A stretch of 64,000 nt of DNA from UBA6522 sp965204155 (GTDB lineage: Bacteria; Pseudomonadota; Gammaproteobacteria; Steroidobacterales; Rariloculaceae), in NCBI GenBank assembly GCA_965204155.1, contig OZ241971.1, positions 248,001 through 312,000 of the forward strand. The letters are read 5' to 3'. Position 1 is the stretch's first letter; every line of letters starts with the position of its first letter. Made by a program: the position numbers and the translations under genes. The notes beneath the pieces were generated by a model, which saw only the letters and a list, made by a program, of their open reading frames with translations, ran no database searches and was not told the DNA's origin. Of this stretch, positions 17,132 through 25,703 are shown one piece after another.

Positions 17132-17890
17132 ATGATTCCCGATTCAATCCAGGTATTTTTCCACGCGAACCAGAATCTCCTGTGGCTGTGTACGCTCACT
17201 CTCGACCTTTCCATGACGCTGTTGATGTACCGGTTGTTCGGTCGTCTCGGGCTGACGGCTGCAATTGTTCTGGCGATTTTGTTGGCAAACCTTCAGGGCC
17301 CGAAACTCACCGTGATCATGGGAATGGAAACCAGTCTCGGGGTGATCTTCTATTCCAGTATCTTCTTCGCGACGGATTTGTTGGGCGAGAAACATGGGCG
17401 AGCCGCCGCCAGTCAGGCGGTACTTCTGGGATTCGGTGTCAGCGTAATCATTGTCGTCATGATGAGCATGAGTTTGCTTTACCTGCCGTCTACCCGCCCC
17501 GAATCGGCTCTGTTTTCCGCGGAAATCCACCAGGCGTTTTCGAGAATCCTGGACTTCACGCCCCGTTTCGTATTCGGGTCGCTGCTGGCCTACTTGATCA
17601 GTCAGAGTTTCGACGTATGGTTTTTCCACAAGGTCAAGGCATGGACCCACGACAGGCACCTCTGGTTACGCAATAACCTGTCAACCATTACGTCACAAGC
17701 GCTCGATACCGTGCTCTATGCGGTTATCGTCTGGTGGGGAATTTTCGATCTGGGTACCGCAATGCAGTTGGCATTGGCCAAGTATGCTTTCAAGGTGTTT
17801 ATCGCGGCTTTCGATACACCCTTCATCTATTGGGCCAGAAACTGGGACGTTTCCCGTCCTATTGGACGCCCCTCACTGTCTCCTCGATGA
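17132..17890 (+). CDS. yhhQ: Queuosine-precursor transporter (YhhQ/VUT family)
   Basis: Inner-membrane protein of 252 aa with about six hydrophobic helices. YhhQ-type transporters import preQ0/preQ1 for queuosine synthesis. Diagnostic stretches are ANLQGPKLTVIMGMETSLGVIFYSSIFFATDLLGEKHG, then FGSLLAYLISQSFDVWFF, then WLRNNLSTITSQALDTVLYAVIVWWGIF, which match this family. No preQ1 riboswitch was recognised in the 140 bp upstream. The last 32 bp overlap the 3' end of the convergent ligase gene. Confidence 0.9.
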   Translation: MIPDSIQVFFHANQNLLWLCTLTLDLSMTLLMYRLFGRLGLTAAIVLAILLANLQGPKLTVIMGMETSLGVIFYSSIFFATDLLGEKHGRAAASQAVLLGFGVSVIIVVMMSMSLLYLPSTRPESALFSAEIHQAFSRILDFTPRFVFGSLLAYLISQSFDVWFFHKVKAWTHDRHLWLRNNLSTITSQALDTVLYAVIVWWGIFDLGTAMQLALAKYAFKVFIAAFDTPFIYWARNWDVSRPIGRPSLSPR

Positions 17891-18995
17891 GATGATCGAC
17901 GACGGCCTGCACAGCCTCCTCCGGGTCGGCGCCGCCTTCCAGCGCCGCCTTGTGTGCACGCACTTGGCGGTGGGCGCTCGTGCCGTGAGCCAGAATGGAA
18001 TGCACATGTTCCACCTCTGAAACGCAGTCCAGTGCCTCGGCGTCTTCGCGGGTGAGTTCCAGTATTTCCTCCACGAGCTGCGCAAAGGGAATGATCCGCC
18101 CGCGGCCCAGGTCGATGAGACCTTCATCGAAACTGTAGCGCATGGCGCGCCAGCGGTTCTCTGCAAGCATCAGGCGGGAATACATGCGCCAGCGCTGATT
18201 GTTGGTGCGCAGGCGGTAGAGCATTCTCAGCATGCAGGCGGTCAGGGCCGCCAGGCACAGGGCATCGTCCATGCTCGTGCACACATCCATGATGCGCGTC
18301 TCAAGCGTGGGGTAGCGCGCGCTGGGCCGCAGGTCCCACCAGATCATGGTCGAGTCGGGTATCAGGCCCGCGTCCACCAGAACACGGATATGACGCTCGT
18401 ACTCCGCGTAGCTGTCGAAACGCTCGGGCAGACCGGTGCGGGGCACCGCGTCAAATACCGTCAGGCGATAGGATTTCAGCCCCGTGTCTCGGGCCTCCCA
18501 GAACGGCGAGGAACATGACAGCGCGAGCAGGTGCGGAAGGAAATAACTGAACTGGTTCATCAGGTCGATGCGCAGTTCATCGTCGTCGATACCCACATGC
18601 ACGTGCATGCCGCAGATCAGCAGGCGCCGGGCCGCCGCCTGCATTTCCGCGTATAGAGCCGCATATCGGGCCCTCTCCGTGTGTTTTTGCTGTTCCCAAT
18701 GGGCGAACGGATGCGAGGACGCCGCAATGGGCGCAAGACCATGGGAGTCTGCGACGTCCGCCACGGCGGTGCGCAATTCGGAGAGAGACGCCCGGGCCTC
18801 CGCCATGTTCCTGCAAACGCGCGTGCCCACCTCGATCTGCGCCCTGAGCAACTCGGGGCTGACGAGTTGGTCGCTGCACCGTTCGGCGCACTCTTCCAGC
18901 ATGTTGGCGGGCTGCGTCGTGACCAGGTCGCGGGTCTTGCGGTCAACGAGCAGGTATTCCTCCTCGATACCGATTGAAAAGGATGGCTCCTGCAT
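17859..18995 (-). CDS. Carboxylate-amine ligase, YbdK/GCS2 family
   Basis: Starting at MQEPSFSIGIEEEYLLVD (18995) gives 378 aa, close to E. coli YbdK (372), a weak gamma-glutamyl-cysteine ligase. The GIEEEY opening and VGIDDDE, DLRPSARYPTLETRIMDVC and LMLAENRWRAMRYS match the GCS2 fold. The natural substrate of this family is often unclear. It lies 5 bp after the N-formylglutamate amidohydrolase-like gene, so the two form an operon that may make and trim a glutamyl or amide conjugate (inference). Confidence 0.9.
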   Translation of the reverse strand: MQEPSFSIGIEEEYLLVDRKTRDLVTTQPANMLEECAERCSDQLVSPELLRAQIEVGTRVCRNMAEARASLSELRTAVADVADSHGLAPIAASSHPFAHWEQQKHTERARYAALYAEMQAAARRLLICGMHVHVGIDDDELRIDLMNQFSYFLPHLLALSCSSPFWEARDTGLKSYRLTVFDAVPRTGLPERFDSYAEYERHIRVLVDAGLIPDSTMIWWDLRPSARYPTLETRIMDVCTSMDDALCLAALTACMLRMLYRLRTNNQRWRMYSRLMLAENRWRAMRYSFDEGLIDLGRGRIIPFAQLVEEILELTREDAEALDCVSEVEHVHSILAHGTSAHRQVRAHKAALEGGADPEEAVQAVVDHLIEETVRGVQ

Positions 18996-19000
18996 TTCGG

Positions 19001-19822
19001 TCAGTCTCCCTCTCCGGACGTGGCACGCCGGTACAATTTTTCGTCGGCCAGGACCGGTTCCAATGCCCGTGCGAGTCTGTCGGCCCAGGCAGCCTGGCCA
19101 TCGGGGTCGGCCACAAGGTCCTGCCGAATCTCGACGCCCGCACAAGCCAACCCGAGAGACTCCGCGTGATGATCGACGGTGAAGTCCGCCGGATGCCGCC
19201 CGGAATAGGGCTCGTTGTCACCGACACGGATGACCCCGCTCGACCGGAGTCGCGCCATCAGCGGCAGCGCCAGGCGCGCGTCGGTGTCCCAGAGCACGCC
19301 GACGTCCCAGGGACGGTACAGTCCATGCTGTTGGGGCGTGAAGCTGTGGATGTTGATCATCACCGGGGCGCAATTCTCGCTTGTCAGCGACTGGACTTCG
19401 CGGTGCATGGCCTCGTGGTAGGGCTCATACAACTCCCTGATGCGTTGTGCGCGCTGAATCCCGCTGAGGCTCATATTGCCCGGTATCAGAATTCCGTCGC
19501 TGATTTCGGGCATTGCGGTCGCGTCGTCCAGATGCCGGTTCAGGTCGATGACCAGCCTGGAATAGTTTCCCAGCATGGCGACGCATCCCAGGCGCCTGCA
19601 GAGGGTTCTGGCCACCTCCGCGGCGCCGATGTCCCATGCGATGTGATCGTCAAGATACCGGTCGGCAAGGCCCAGCGTCCCGAGCGACCGGGGAATCCTC
19701 TTGCTTGCATGATCGCAGGCAATGATCAGGCGCCGGTCCGTGCCGGCACGAATAACTTCGAATGCCGCCGGCTCATCGGCCCCGATCAGTCTCGGTATTG
19801 CTTGTTCTTCGGCGACTGCCAT
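19001..19822 (-). CDS. N-formylglutamate amidohydrolase-family protein
   Basis: A 273-aa hydrolase of the FGase fold. Metal and substrate motifs seen are LIIACDHASKRIP, HIAWDIGAAEVARTL, RLVIDLNR, INIHSFTPQ and TVDHHAESLGL. Family members hydrolyse N-formyl-glutamate or related amides. The ATG at 19822 is chosen because it precedes the conserved start; a GTG four codons upstream is possible. It is the first gene of a two-gene operon with the YbdK-type ligase, a pairing that hints at action on the ligase product or a related dipeptide. Confidence 0.85.
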   Translation of the reverse strand: MAVAEEQAIPRLIGADEPAAFEVIRAGTDRRLIIACDHASKRIPRSLGTLGLADRYLDDHIAWDIGAAEVARTLCRRLGCVAMLGNYSRLVIDLNRHLDDATAMPEISDGILIPGNMSLSGIQRAQRIRELYEPYHEAMHREVQSLTSENCAPVMINIHSFTPQQHGLYRPWDVGVLWDTDARLALPLMARLRSSGVIRVGDNEPYSGRHPADFTVDHHAESLGLACAGVEIRQDLVADPDGQAAWADRLARALEPVLADEKLYRRATSGEGD

Positions 19823-19929
19823 CCGGCGTGATACCCTTTTCCGGCGTCGGCGAAGTGTACCCAACAGCGACGCAAAATTCCCCTGGAAACGCATCGAACC
19901 GATGCATCCCGGACAAACGGAGGGCGGCG

Positions 19930-20370
19930 ATGAGTCGAAAAAACCGATTGACTGCCGTAGTGGTCCTGGCCACCGTGCTGCCGGCGCCATCGATGGGTCA
20001 TCACACTTTCGCCTATGACTACAACACGAGTCAGGTGGCCGAGATCGAGGGCGAAGTGATCGAACTCCAGTGGGAGAATCCGCACGTTCAGTTCCGCATG
20101 CGTACGGAAGACGGCGAAGTCTGGAGCATCGAGTCCAATTCCCCGGCGGGCATGCAGCGCCGCGGCATTTTCCTGAACACGATCCGTGCAGGCAGCCGAT
20201 TCAGGCTGGCGGGGTTTCCTGCCCGGGACGGCAGCAACGGCATGCACGCGAGCAACATTTTGCTGCGCGACGGCACTGAGGTCGTGCTCAGACCCGGCTC
20301 GACACCGCGTTTTTCTTCACAGGTCCTGGGGCAGGATGATTCCCAGGCGCCGCCGGTGATCCCGCCATAG
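19930..20370 (+). CDS. Exported DUF6152-like protein
   Basis: A 146-aa secreted protein. The signal peptide ends near PAPSMG, followed by HHTFAYDYNTSQVAEIEGEVIELQWENPHVQFRM, which fits the small DUF6152-type periplasmic domain (OB-like, starting His-His). Function is unknown. The ATG at 19930 has GGCGG just upstream. The last 54 bp overlap the 3' end of the convergent sulfatase gene. It is divergent from the N-formylglutamate amidohydrolase-like gene. Confidence 0.75.
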   Translation: MSRKNRLTAVVVLATVLPAPSMGHHTFAYDYNTSQVAEIEGEVIELQWENPHVQFRMRTEDGEVWSIESNSPAGMQRRGIFLNTIRAGSRFRLAGFPARDGSNGMHASNILLRDGTEVVLRPGSTPRFSSQVLGQDDSQAPPVIPP

Positions 20371-21936
20371 CTTCAGCAATTCCTCGCGCTTGCCCGGATA
20401 TTGTTCCGACAGATCCGCCGTTTCCCCGGGATCGTCAGCCAGGTTGAAGAGTTCGAAATTCCGTTCGTCAAAGGGCTGTCCCAGGGACAGGAGCTTCCAG
20501 TCACCCTGTCGCAGAAACGAACGTTGAGCGTGGTTGAAGACGGTCACGTAGTCCGAATCGTGAATTGCCTCTTCCTCGCCCGCCAGAAACCGCACGGTTG
20601 ATTCTCCCAGCATGGGAATCTTGTCCTGCGGATACTCAGCGCGAGCCAGTTCGAGCAATGTCGGCATGATATCCATGACCGTCATGTAGGCGTCTGTGAA
20701 CTCTCCGCGCCTTTCAACTACGGAACCGGCCATGATTACCGGCGATACGAGACCGCCCTGGGACGGAAACCCCTTGCGCAGCCGAAACGGCGCCGAGCCC
20801 GCCTCCGCCCATTGCGGTCCATAGGTGACGAAGCTGCCCTTCCGCCCCATCAACTCGTAGGTGGTGATGTCATAGTGTTCGCGAACGTATTCGTGAAACA
20901 CGCCGCCGGGCACATTCGGGGTCTCCGCCGCGGCACCGTTGTCGCTCATGAACACGATCAGGGTGTCGTCATGGAAACCGTTGCCGCGGAGGTAATCCAG
21001 CAGCCGGCCCACATGCCGATCCAGGTTGTCGACCATAGCCGCGTACAGTTCCATGCTTCGGACCTCGCGCCGCTGTTGCTCCGCACTCAGACTGGCGAAG
21101 GGCGTGATATCCGGATTGCGGGGTGGGAGATCCGAGTTGGACGGAATGATCCCCGCCGCCTTTAGCCGTTCGAAATTGAGTTCGCGCAACCGGTCGTAAC
21201 CCATGTCGTAGCGACCCGTGTACAGGTCGAGGTCTTCATCGGGCACCTGCAGGGGCCAGTGGGGGGACGTATACGCCGCCACCATGAAAAACGGACGTTC
21301 GTCGTCGCTGTCTGCTTCCAGGTAGCCGATGAGGGTATTGGTGAACAAGTCGGTAGAGTACTCGCCGTCGGGCCAGTTCGCTTCGGCGTTATCCCGGAAG
21401 TACTTTGGCGACGAAGTGTCACGCAGACCGACACCGCTGAAGTGGCTGCCGCCACCGAACTTGATCGCAAAGGAACGCTCGAAACCCGCGGCCCAGGGTG
21501 ATGACTCCAGCGTCTCGCCCAGATGCCATTTGCCCGCGAAGTAGGTGCGGTAGCCGGCATCCCTGAGTAACTGCGGCAGCACCGCAACCCGCTCGGTCGC
21601 AAGCCGGTTTTCATATCCCGCCAGACCCGGGATGGCCGGCCCTGGGGTAAGGGACTGTCTGCCCACGCCGGCGACGTGGTTGTTGTTGCCCGTGAACAGC
21701 ATCGCTCGCGTCGTGGAGCAATAGGGCGAGGCGTGAAACTGGGTAAACAACAACCCCTCGTCCGCAAGAGCGTCGATGTTCGGCGTGCGAATATCGCTGC
21801 CATGCACGCCAAGGTCCGCGTAGCCGAGATCGTCGGCGATGATCAGGAGAATGTTGGGTCGATCCTGGGCCGCGCAGGGACTCAGGCTCGCAAGGAGCAA
21901 CGCCGCAACGGCCGTTATTCGAATCATGGCAGGCAT
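20317..21936 (-). CDS. Sulfatase (arylsulfatase family, exported)
   Basis: A 539-aa alkaline-phosphatase-superfamily sulfatase with a signal peptide (cleaved near CAAQD) that places it in the periplasm or outside. Metal ligands appear in NILLIIADDLGYADLG, and catalytic-site residues in YFAGKWHLGE and FMSDNGAAAETPN. The formylglycine position is Cys73 in YCSTTRAMLFTG. The usual C-x-P/A-x-R recognition motif has Thr in place of Pro. Sulfatases that desulfate algal or host glycans are common in marine bacteria; the substrate here is unknown. No formylglycine-generating enzyme is in the window. Confidence 0.92.
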   Translation of the reverse strand: MPAMIRITAVAALLLASLSPCAAQDRPNILLIIADDLGYADLGVHGSDIRTPNIDALADEGLLFTQFHASPYCSTTRAMLFTGNNNHVAGVGRQSLTPGPAIPGLAGYENRLATERVAVLPQLLRDAGYRTYFAGKWHLGETLESSPWAAGFERSFAIKFGGGSHFSGVGLRDTSSPKYFRDNAEANWPDGEYSTDLFTNTLIGYLEADSDDERPFFMVAAYTSPHWPLQVPDEDLDLYTGRYDMGYDRLRELNFERLKAAGIIPSNSDLPPRNPDITPFASLSAEQQRREVRSMELYAAMVDNLDRHVGRLLDYLRGNGFHDDTLIVFMSDNGAAAETPNVPGGVFHEYVREHYDITTYELMGRKGSFVTYGPQWAEAGSAPFRLRKGFPSQGGLVSPVIMAGSVVERRGEFTDAYMTVMDIMPTLLELARAEYPQDKIPMLGESTVRFLAGEEEAIHDSDYVTVFNHAQRSFLRQGDWKLLSLGQPFDERNFELFNLADDPGETADLSEQYPGKREELLKLWRDHRRRLGIILPQDL

Positions 21937-21997
21937 TCCTTGGGTACGGGGCGCGGTGGATCAAATGGATCGCCCATGGATTGCGCACCGGATACTA

Positions 21998-22603
21998 TCA
22001 TTCGCGTTGCTTCCGAAGACGCTGCCTGACCCGTTTTCGATCTTCGGGTCTGTCGACGCTGGACAACGCTTCCGGCAAGGGAGGGGTCAGTACGCGAACG
22101 GGCCCCGATTCGAGCAAGCGCCGCAGGGATGAATCTCCCTGTTGCAGCCGTCTCTCCAGCAAGACCCGTGCGGCAGGTTCCCAGATGGTGCACAGCGGTT
22201 CCAGCACGCCGCCAGGATGGCGAAACGCAGTGGCCAGGTGCGTCGTTGATCGACCAGCGGTCAATGCGGTGAGCGTAGCGCGGTTCAATAGCGGCATGTC
22301 GACGGCGACAACCAGCCAGGCGGCGTCCGGACTGGTCTTCCAGGCAGAGATCAGGCCGCCGGCTGGTCCCAGGCCGGGCTCATCGTCGAAAATGGTGGCC
22401 ATTGACTCATAGCCGGCGGCCCGATCCTGCCGTGGACCCACAGATACCTGCACGGAAGCGGAATAGTCGCCCAGCAACGCAGCGAGCCAGTTCACCTGGG
22501 CCTGCCCATGATAGTCGATCAACCCCTTGTCCGTGCCCATCCGGCGGCTCCGGCCGCCGGCCAGGATCAGTCCTTGCAGCGCGCCAGGGTCACCCGCCGG
22601 CAC
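21998..22603 (-). CDS. mobA: Molybdenum cofactor guanylyltransferase MobA
   Basis: Adds GMP to molybdopterin to make the MGD cofactor. The nucleotide-binding signature is GLILAGGRSRRMGTDKGLIDYHG; LVVAVDMPLL marks the metal-binding Asp. I choose a GTG at 22603 (201 aa, E. coli 194), preceded by GAAGG, instead of the much longer open frame, which would run back into tRNA-Ala. It lies next to the sulfatase in the same direction with a 61 bp gap; a functional link is not evident. Confidence 0.9.
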   Translation of the reverse strand: MPAGDPGALQGLILAGGRSRRMGTDKGLIDYHGQAQVNWLAALLGDYSASVQVSVGPRQDRAAGYESMATIFDDEPGLGPAGGLISAWKTSPDAAWLVVAVDMPLLNRATLTALTAGRSTTHLATAFRHPGGVLEPLCTIWEPAARVLLERRLQQGDSSLRRLLESGPVRVLTPPLPEALSSVDRPEDRKRVRQRLRKQRE

Positions 22604-22733
22604 GTCGCCTTCATGTGCGGCCGCAGATGTCACGGTGGTGCAGTTTCGATACCATGTCCGGATAGTCGCAAACACGCCCCCGGATGGGAAGCCGGCAAAG
22701 GGCGCTCTCGGGCTGCCCAAGGCCTGTTTTGTC

Positions 22734-22762
22734 TTGACACCCCAACGAGCAGTCTTTACGCT
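22734..22762 (+). promoter_or_regulatory. Sigma-70 promoter of the tRNA genes
   Basis: A perfect -35 box TTGACA (22734-22739) is separated by 17 bp from a TACGCT -10 element (22757-22762), which sits 16 bp before tRNA-Ala. It probably drives both tRNA genes. Confidence 0.65.
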
Positions 22763-22778
22763 CGCGCCGCAAGTAAGT

Positions 22779-22854
<76 letters not shown>

Positions 22855-22889
22855 TATTCCGACTTCAATTGCAAACGCGGAACATCGAC

Positions 22890-22962
22890 GTCCCCATCGT
22901 CTAGAGGCCTAGGACACCGCCCTTTCACGGCGGCAACAGGGGTTCGAATCCCCTTGGGGACG
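22890..22962 (+). tRNA. tRNA-Glu (anticodon TTC)
   Basis: Acceptor GTCCCCA/TGGGGAC, anticodon stem CCGCC/GGCGG with loop CTTTCAC (anticodon TTC), T arm with TTCGAAT. The genomic sequence after the discriminator G is CAT, so CCA is not encoded. An integrase gene begins about 150 bp downstream, making this tRNA 3' end the probable attachment site of the island. Confidence 0.96.
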
Positions 22963-22993
22963 CATCTACCCGATTTTGCAAGTCCGCGTAAAA

Positions 22994-23019
22994 TAAGGGA
23001 AAATAAAAATAATCCCTTA
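22994..23019. repeat. AT-rich inverted repeat beside the tRNA-Glu end
   Basis: Seven-base arms TAAGGGA / TCCCTTA flank a 12-base A/T loop. The surrounding 22985-23090 is strikingly AT-rich against the GC-rich chromosome. It could end the tRNA transcript or belong to an integrase arm site; no T-run follows, so the terminator reading is uncertain. Confidence 0.5.
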
Positions 23020-23116
23020 AAATACAGAAAGTTACGAAAGTTCCTAGCGTCTTGTACAGTCCAGTGCTGTCCTGTATAGTCTCATTCTGATGTTGGGCAA
23101 TTCGTTGGGCAAACTC

Positions 23117-24328
23117 ATGAAGCGACTCACAAAAGCCAAGGCGATGGCGCTCAGAAAACCCGGTCTTTACTCGGATGGCGACACACTCTATCTGCGGGTG
23201 GCGCCGCCCGGCAAGACCAAAAGCGTCGGGAGCAAACAGTGGATTCAGCGCGTCACGATCAACGGGAGACGACGAGATATCGGCATCGGTCCGTTCCCGC
23301 TGGTGTCTCCGCTTCTGGCAAGACGGAAGGCTTTCGAGAACCGTGTCGCGATATTCGAGGGGCGGGATCCATTGGCCGAAAAGCGCAAGGCGTCAATGCC
23401 GACATTCCGGTCGGCGGCCATATCCACGCACAAGGGGCTATGCAAGCAATGGCGTAGCAAGAAGGTCGCGGCACTGTGGATGCAGCGCATGGAACGCTAT
23501 GCGTTCCCGAGGCTCGGGGATGTTCCCGTTGACCGCATCGGGCGCGCCGATGTGTTGTCCGTGTTGAATCCGATCTGGAGCGCGAAACCCGCCACCGCCA
23601 AGAAACTAAGGCAGTACATTGGCGCCACGCTGAAGTGGTGCATGGCCAACGGGTTCATTGACCATAACGCCGCGGGGGAGGTGATCGACGGCGCGCTGCC
23701 GCGAATCTCGTCGGTAAAGAATCATTTTCGGGCGCTTCCCTACAACGAGGTGGCAGCGGCGCTCGACACGGTAGAAGCGTCCAGGGCGAGCCAGGCGGCG
23801 AAACTGGCTCTAAGGCTGCTCGTGCTGACGGCCACCCGATCGGGCGAAATCCGCGGCGCGCGGTGGGAAGAGCTGGACCTTGGGATGCGGATGTGGACGA
23901 TTCCCGAAGACCGAACAAAGACAAACAAGCAATATCGAGTTCCCCTTTCGAATGCAGCGATCGAGGCGATCGAGCGAGCGCGGGCGCTGGACGACGGCAG
24001 CGGGTTGATTTTTCCGAGCCCAGCCAAGCCGGGAAATACGATAAGCAATATGACGTTGACAAAAGTGCTGCGCTCTACCGGCCTGGCCGACCGGGCGACC
24101 GTTCACGGCTTCAGAACCTCGTTTCGCACCTGGGCATCGGAATGCACCGAAGCCGATCACGCTGTGATGGAACTGTCTCTCGGTCACGCCGTCGGCTCCG
24201 CTGTCGAGCAAGCGTACGCGCGATCGGATCTTCTGGAGAAGCGAAGACGGCTGATGGACCGGTGGGCTGCCTATTTGACCGGTACCGAAGGAAAGGTGGT
24301 GGAACTGCGCCCGGGTGCGGCAGTTTAA
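23117..24328 (+). CDS. Tyrosine-recombinase integrase, P4 type
   Basis: Site-specific recombinase of 403 aa that integrates and excises an island, probably at tRNA-Glu. The N-terminal DUF4102-like domain (KAKAMALRKPGLYSDGDTLYLRV) is followed by a core-binding domain. The catalytic domain has R241 (ATRSGEIRG), H330 and R333 (VHGFRTSFR), H357 (LGHAVG) and the nucleophile Y367 (EQAYARSD), so all key residues are intact. ATG 23117 is preferred over an ATG nine codons upstream. It is the first gene after the tRNA, in the usual orientation. Confidence 0.95.
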   Translation: MKRLTKAKAMALRKPGLYSDGDTLYLRVAPPGKTKSVGSKQWIQRVTINGRRRDIGIGPFPLVSPLLARRKAFENRVAIFEGRDPLAEKRKASMPTFRSAAISTHKGLCKQWRSKKVAALWMQRMERYAFPRLGDVPVDRIGRADVLSVLNPIWSAKPATAKKLRQYIGATLKWCMANGFIDHNAAGEVIDGALPRISSVKNHFRALPYNEVAAALDTVEASRASQAAKLALRLLVLTATRSGEIRGARWEELDLGMRMWTIPEDRTKTNKQYRVPLSNAAIEAIERARALDDGSGLIFPSPAKPGNTISNMTLTKVLRSTGLADRATVHGFRTSFRTWASECTEADHAVMELSLGHAVGSAVEQAYARSDLLEKRRRLMDRWAAYLTGTEGKVVELRPGAAV

Positions 24329-24648
24329 GGACGTCGGGAGTACTGGCAGGTCTCGCTTGGTCGGGGAGCTGGAGGACGGGCCGCTGCGGCGAATTTGGCT
24401 AGTGGGTTGGTTTGTTTTTCGAGCACGTCGCGAGATTCAGCAGGTATGCCGTCAGGAGGGTACCGGTCTACGGTGACCTCCGACACGAATTGAGACAGGC
24501 GAAACGGCATTGCAAGACATCCAGCAGCGGCGTTCACGCTGCAGTTCGTTGTACTCGCAGACAGTGTCGCTCGTGACCCTCCGGTGCCGGACATGCGTGT
24601 GGGCGGAACTGTCCTGGAATGGGCGGGTACGCCCGAAGCACGAATCAT
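24325..24648 (-). CDS. Possible small protein coupled to alpA
   Basis: A 107-aa frame whose ATG overlaps the stop of the AlpA-like gene by 4 bases (ATGA), suggesting translational coupling. Its end overlaps the integrase stop by 4 bases. The sequence is Pro/Ser/Arg-rich, with one more ordered segment (MPFRLSQFVSEVTVDRYPPDGIPAESRDVLEKQ). I recognise no family, and random open frames are common in this GC-rich DNA, so it may not be a gene. Confidence 0.3.
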   Translation of the reverse strand: MIRASGVPAHSRTVPPTRMSGTGGSRATLSASTTNCSVNAAAGCLAMPFRLSQFVSEVTVDRYPPDGIPAESRDVLEKQTNPLAKFAAAARPPAPRPSETCQYSRRP

Positions 24649-24872
24649 GCGTGGGCGCCCCCGTCACGTTCCGCGGTACGCGCCTCGATCCACGCGTCGA
24701 TTTCGTCGCTACGCCAGGCACGGGCCCGCTTACCGAGGCGCACGGGCATTGGAAAGACGCCCTCGCCTATCAGCTTCCAGATGTAGGATCGGGATATGCC
24801 GGATTTCTTCACCACCGCCGCAAGCGGCAGCAAGCGGATGCCAATGTGTGAAGTGTTCATGGCCGTGTTCAT
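24645..24872 (-). CDS. AlpA-family transcriptional regulator
   Basis: A 75-aa MerR-like helix-turn-helix protein of the AlpA type, which in P4-like islands activates the integrase or excision genes. The core GIRLLPLAAVVKKSGISRSYIWKLIGEGVFPMPVRLGKRARAWRSDEIDAWI is complete. Starts at residue 1 or at the Met five codons in are both plausible. It converges with the integrase. A close paralogue sits at 29022-29237 on the other strand. Confidence 0.9.
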   Translation of the reverse strand: MNTAMNTSHIGIRLLPLAAVVKKSGISRSYIWKLIGEGVFPMPVRLGKRARAWRSDEIDAWIEARTAERDGGAHA

Positions 24873-25254
24873 TGGTTCCGGTAGATTCGGCGATCAATAT
24901 AAGTGTGTGGAAACCGTCCGGTCGAGGCAAAAACCGCACCATTCTTGCCGCATGTGCAATGGTGCCGGATATTGGCTACTCCGCCTCGGTCGATGGAAAC
25001 TGCTTGGGCCGCCAGGCCGTAGGTCTGCCCATGAGCAGTCGGGGCGGTGTCGGCTTCGCCAGCCAGTCTGGGTTTGACCACACGGCAGAGTAGCGCGTCG
25101 CGAATGTGATTCGTTTGCCGGGGAGGTGCACCGTGAGCGCGGATTGCGGTTGCGGTGACGCGGTCGTACGAACATACACATGGGCATGGCTGCCCACCGG
25201 GACTGTGTGCTGGCCGCTACCGCGAGTACACCAGGATACACACTTGCACAAGCA
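24873..25254. other. Intergenic stretch without recognised gene
   Basis: About 380 bp between the alpA-like gene and the PIN toxin. The first 60 bp, AT-rich with a TATATT stretch on the minus strand, should hold the alpA promoter. No coding sequence, RNA gene or repeat was recognised in the remainder. Confidence 0.5.
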
Positions 25255-25280
25255 TTTTGGTATTACCTACAATACCAAAA
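25255..25280. promoter_or_regulatory. Palindromic operator of the PIN/RHH toxin-antitoxin operon
   Basis: Perfect 10-bp inverted repeats TTTTGGTATT and AATACCAAAA flank a 6-bp spacer (ACCTAC). The right arm touches the GTG start of the toxin. An RHH antitoxin dimer typically binds such a palindrome to repress its own operon. It occupies the place where a ribosome site would be, so none is visible there. Confidence 0.8.
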
Positions 25281-25703
25281 GTGAAAACGCCGCATATCGT
25301 CATCGACACCAATGTATTGCTCGCGGCAATGCGTTCCCGGTTGGGGGCCTCATTTCGACTGCTGTCCCTGGTTGACTCCGGCAAGTTTGATACGAGTATC
25401 TCGGTAGCTCTACTGCTGGAGTACGAAGAGGTGCTGATGCGAAATGTTCCACTGCTGAACAAACACGAGATCAACGATTTGCTCGACTATCTGTGCAAGA
25501 TCTCGCGGCATCAGACACCCTTCTATCTGTGGAGGCCCTTGCTGCGCGACCCGAACGACGACATGGTAGTCGAAGCAGCCGTGACAGGAGGGTGCGATAG
25601 CATCGTGACCTTCAACAGCCGGGACTTTGCCGGTGTCGAACAATTTGGGATTCGAGTCATGACACCGAGAGAATTTCTCTTTGAAATTGGAGAATTGGAA
25701 TGA
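25281..25703 (+). CDS. PIN-domain toxin (putative ribonuclease)
   Basis: A 140-aa PIN-family nuclease of the 'putative toxin-antitoxin system toxin component' group. The first acidic residue is in IVIDTNVLLAAMRS, followed by LLEYEEVLMRN, then DPNDDMVVEAAVTGGCDSIVTFNSRDF with the remaining acidic metal ligands. The start is GTG at 25281, directly against a palindrome and without a ribosome site, so translation may be leaderless. The stop overlaps the antitoxin ATG (ATGA). The gene order is toxin first, opposite to most vapBC loci. Confidence 0.88.
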   Translation: MKTPHIVIDTNVLLAAMRSRLGASFRLLSLVDSGKFDTSISVALLLEYEEVLMRNVPLLNKHEINDLLDYLCKISRHQTPFYLWRPLLRDPNDDMVVEAAVTGGCDSIVTFNSRDFAGVEQFGIRVMTPREFLFEIGELE

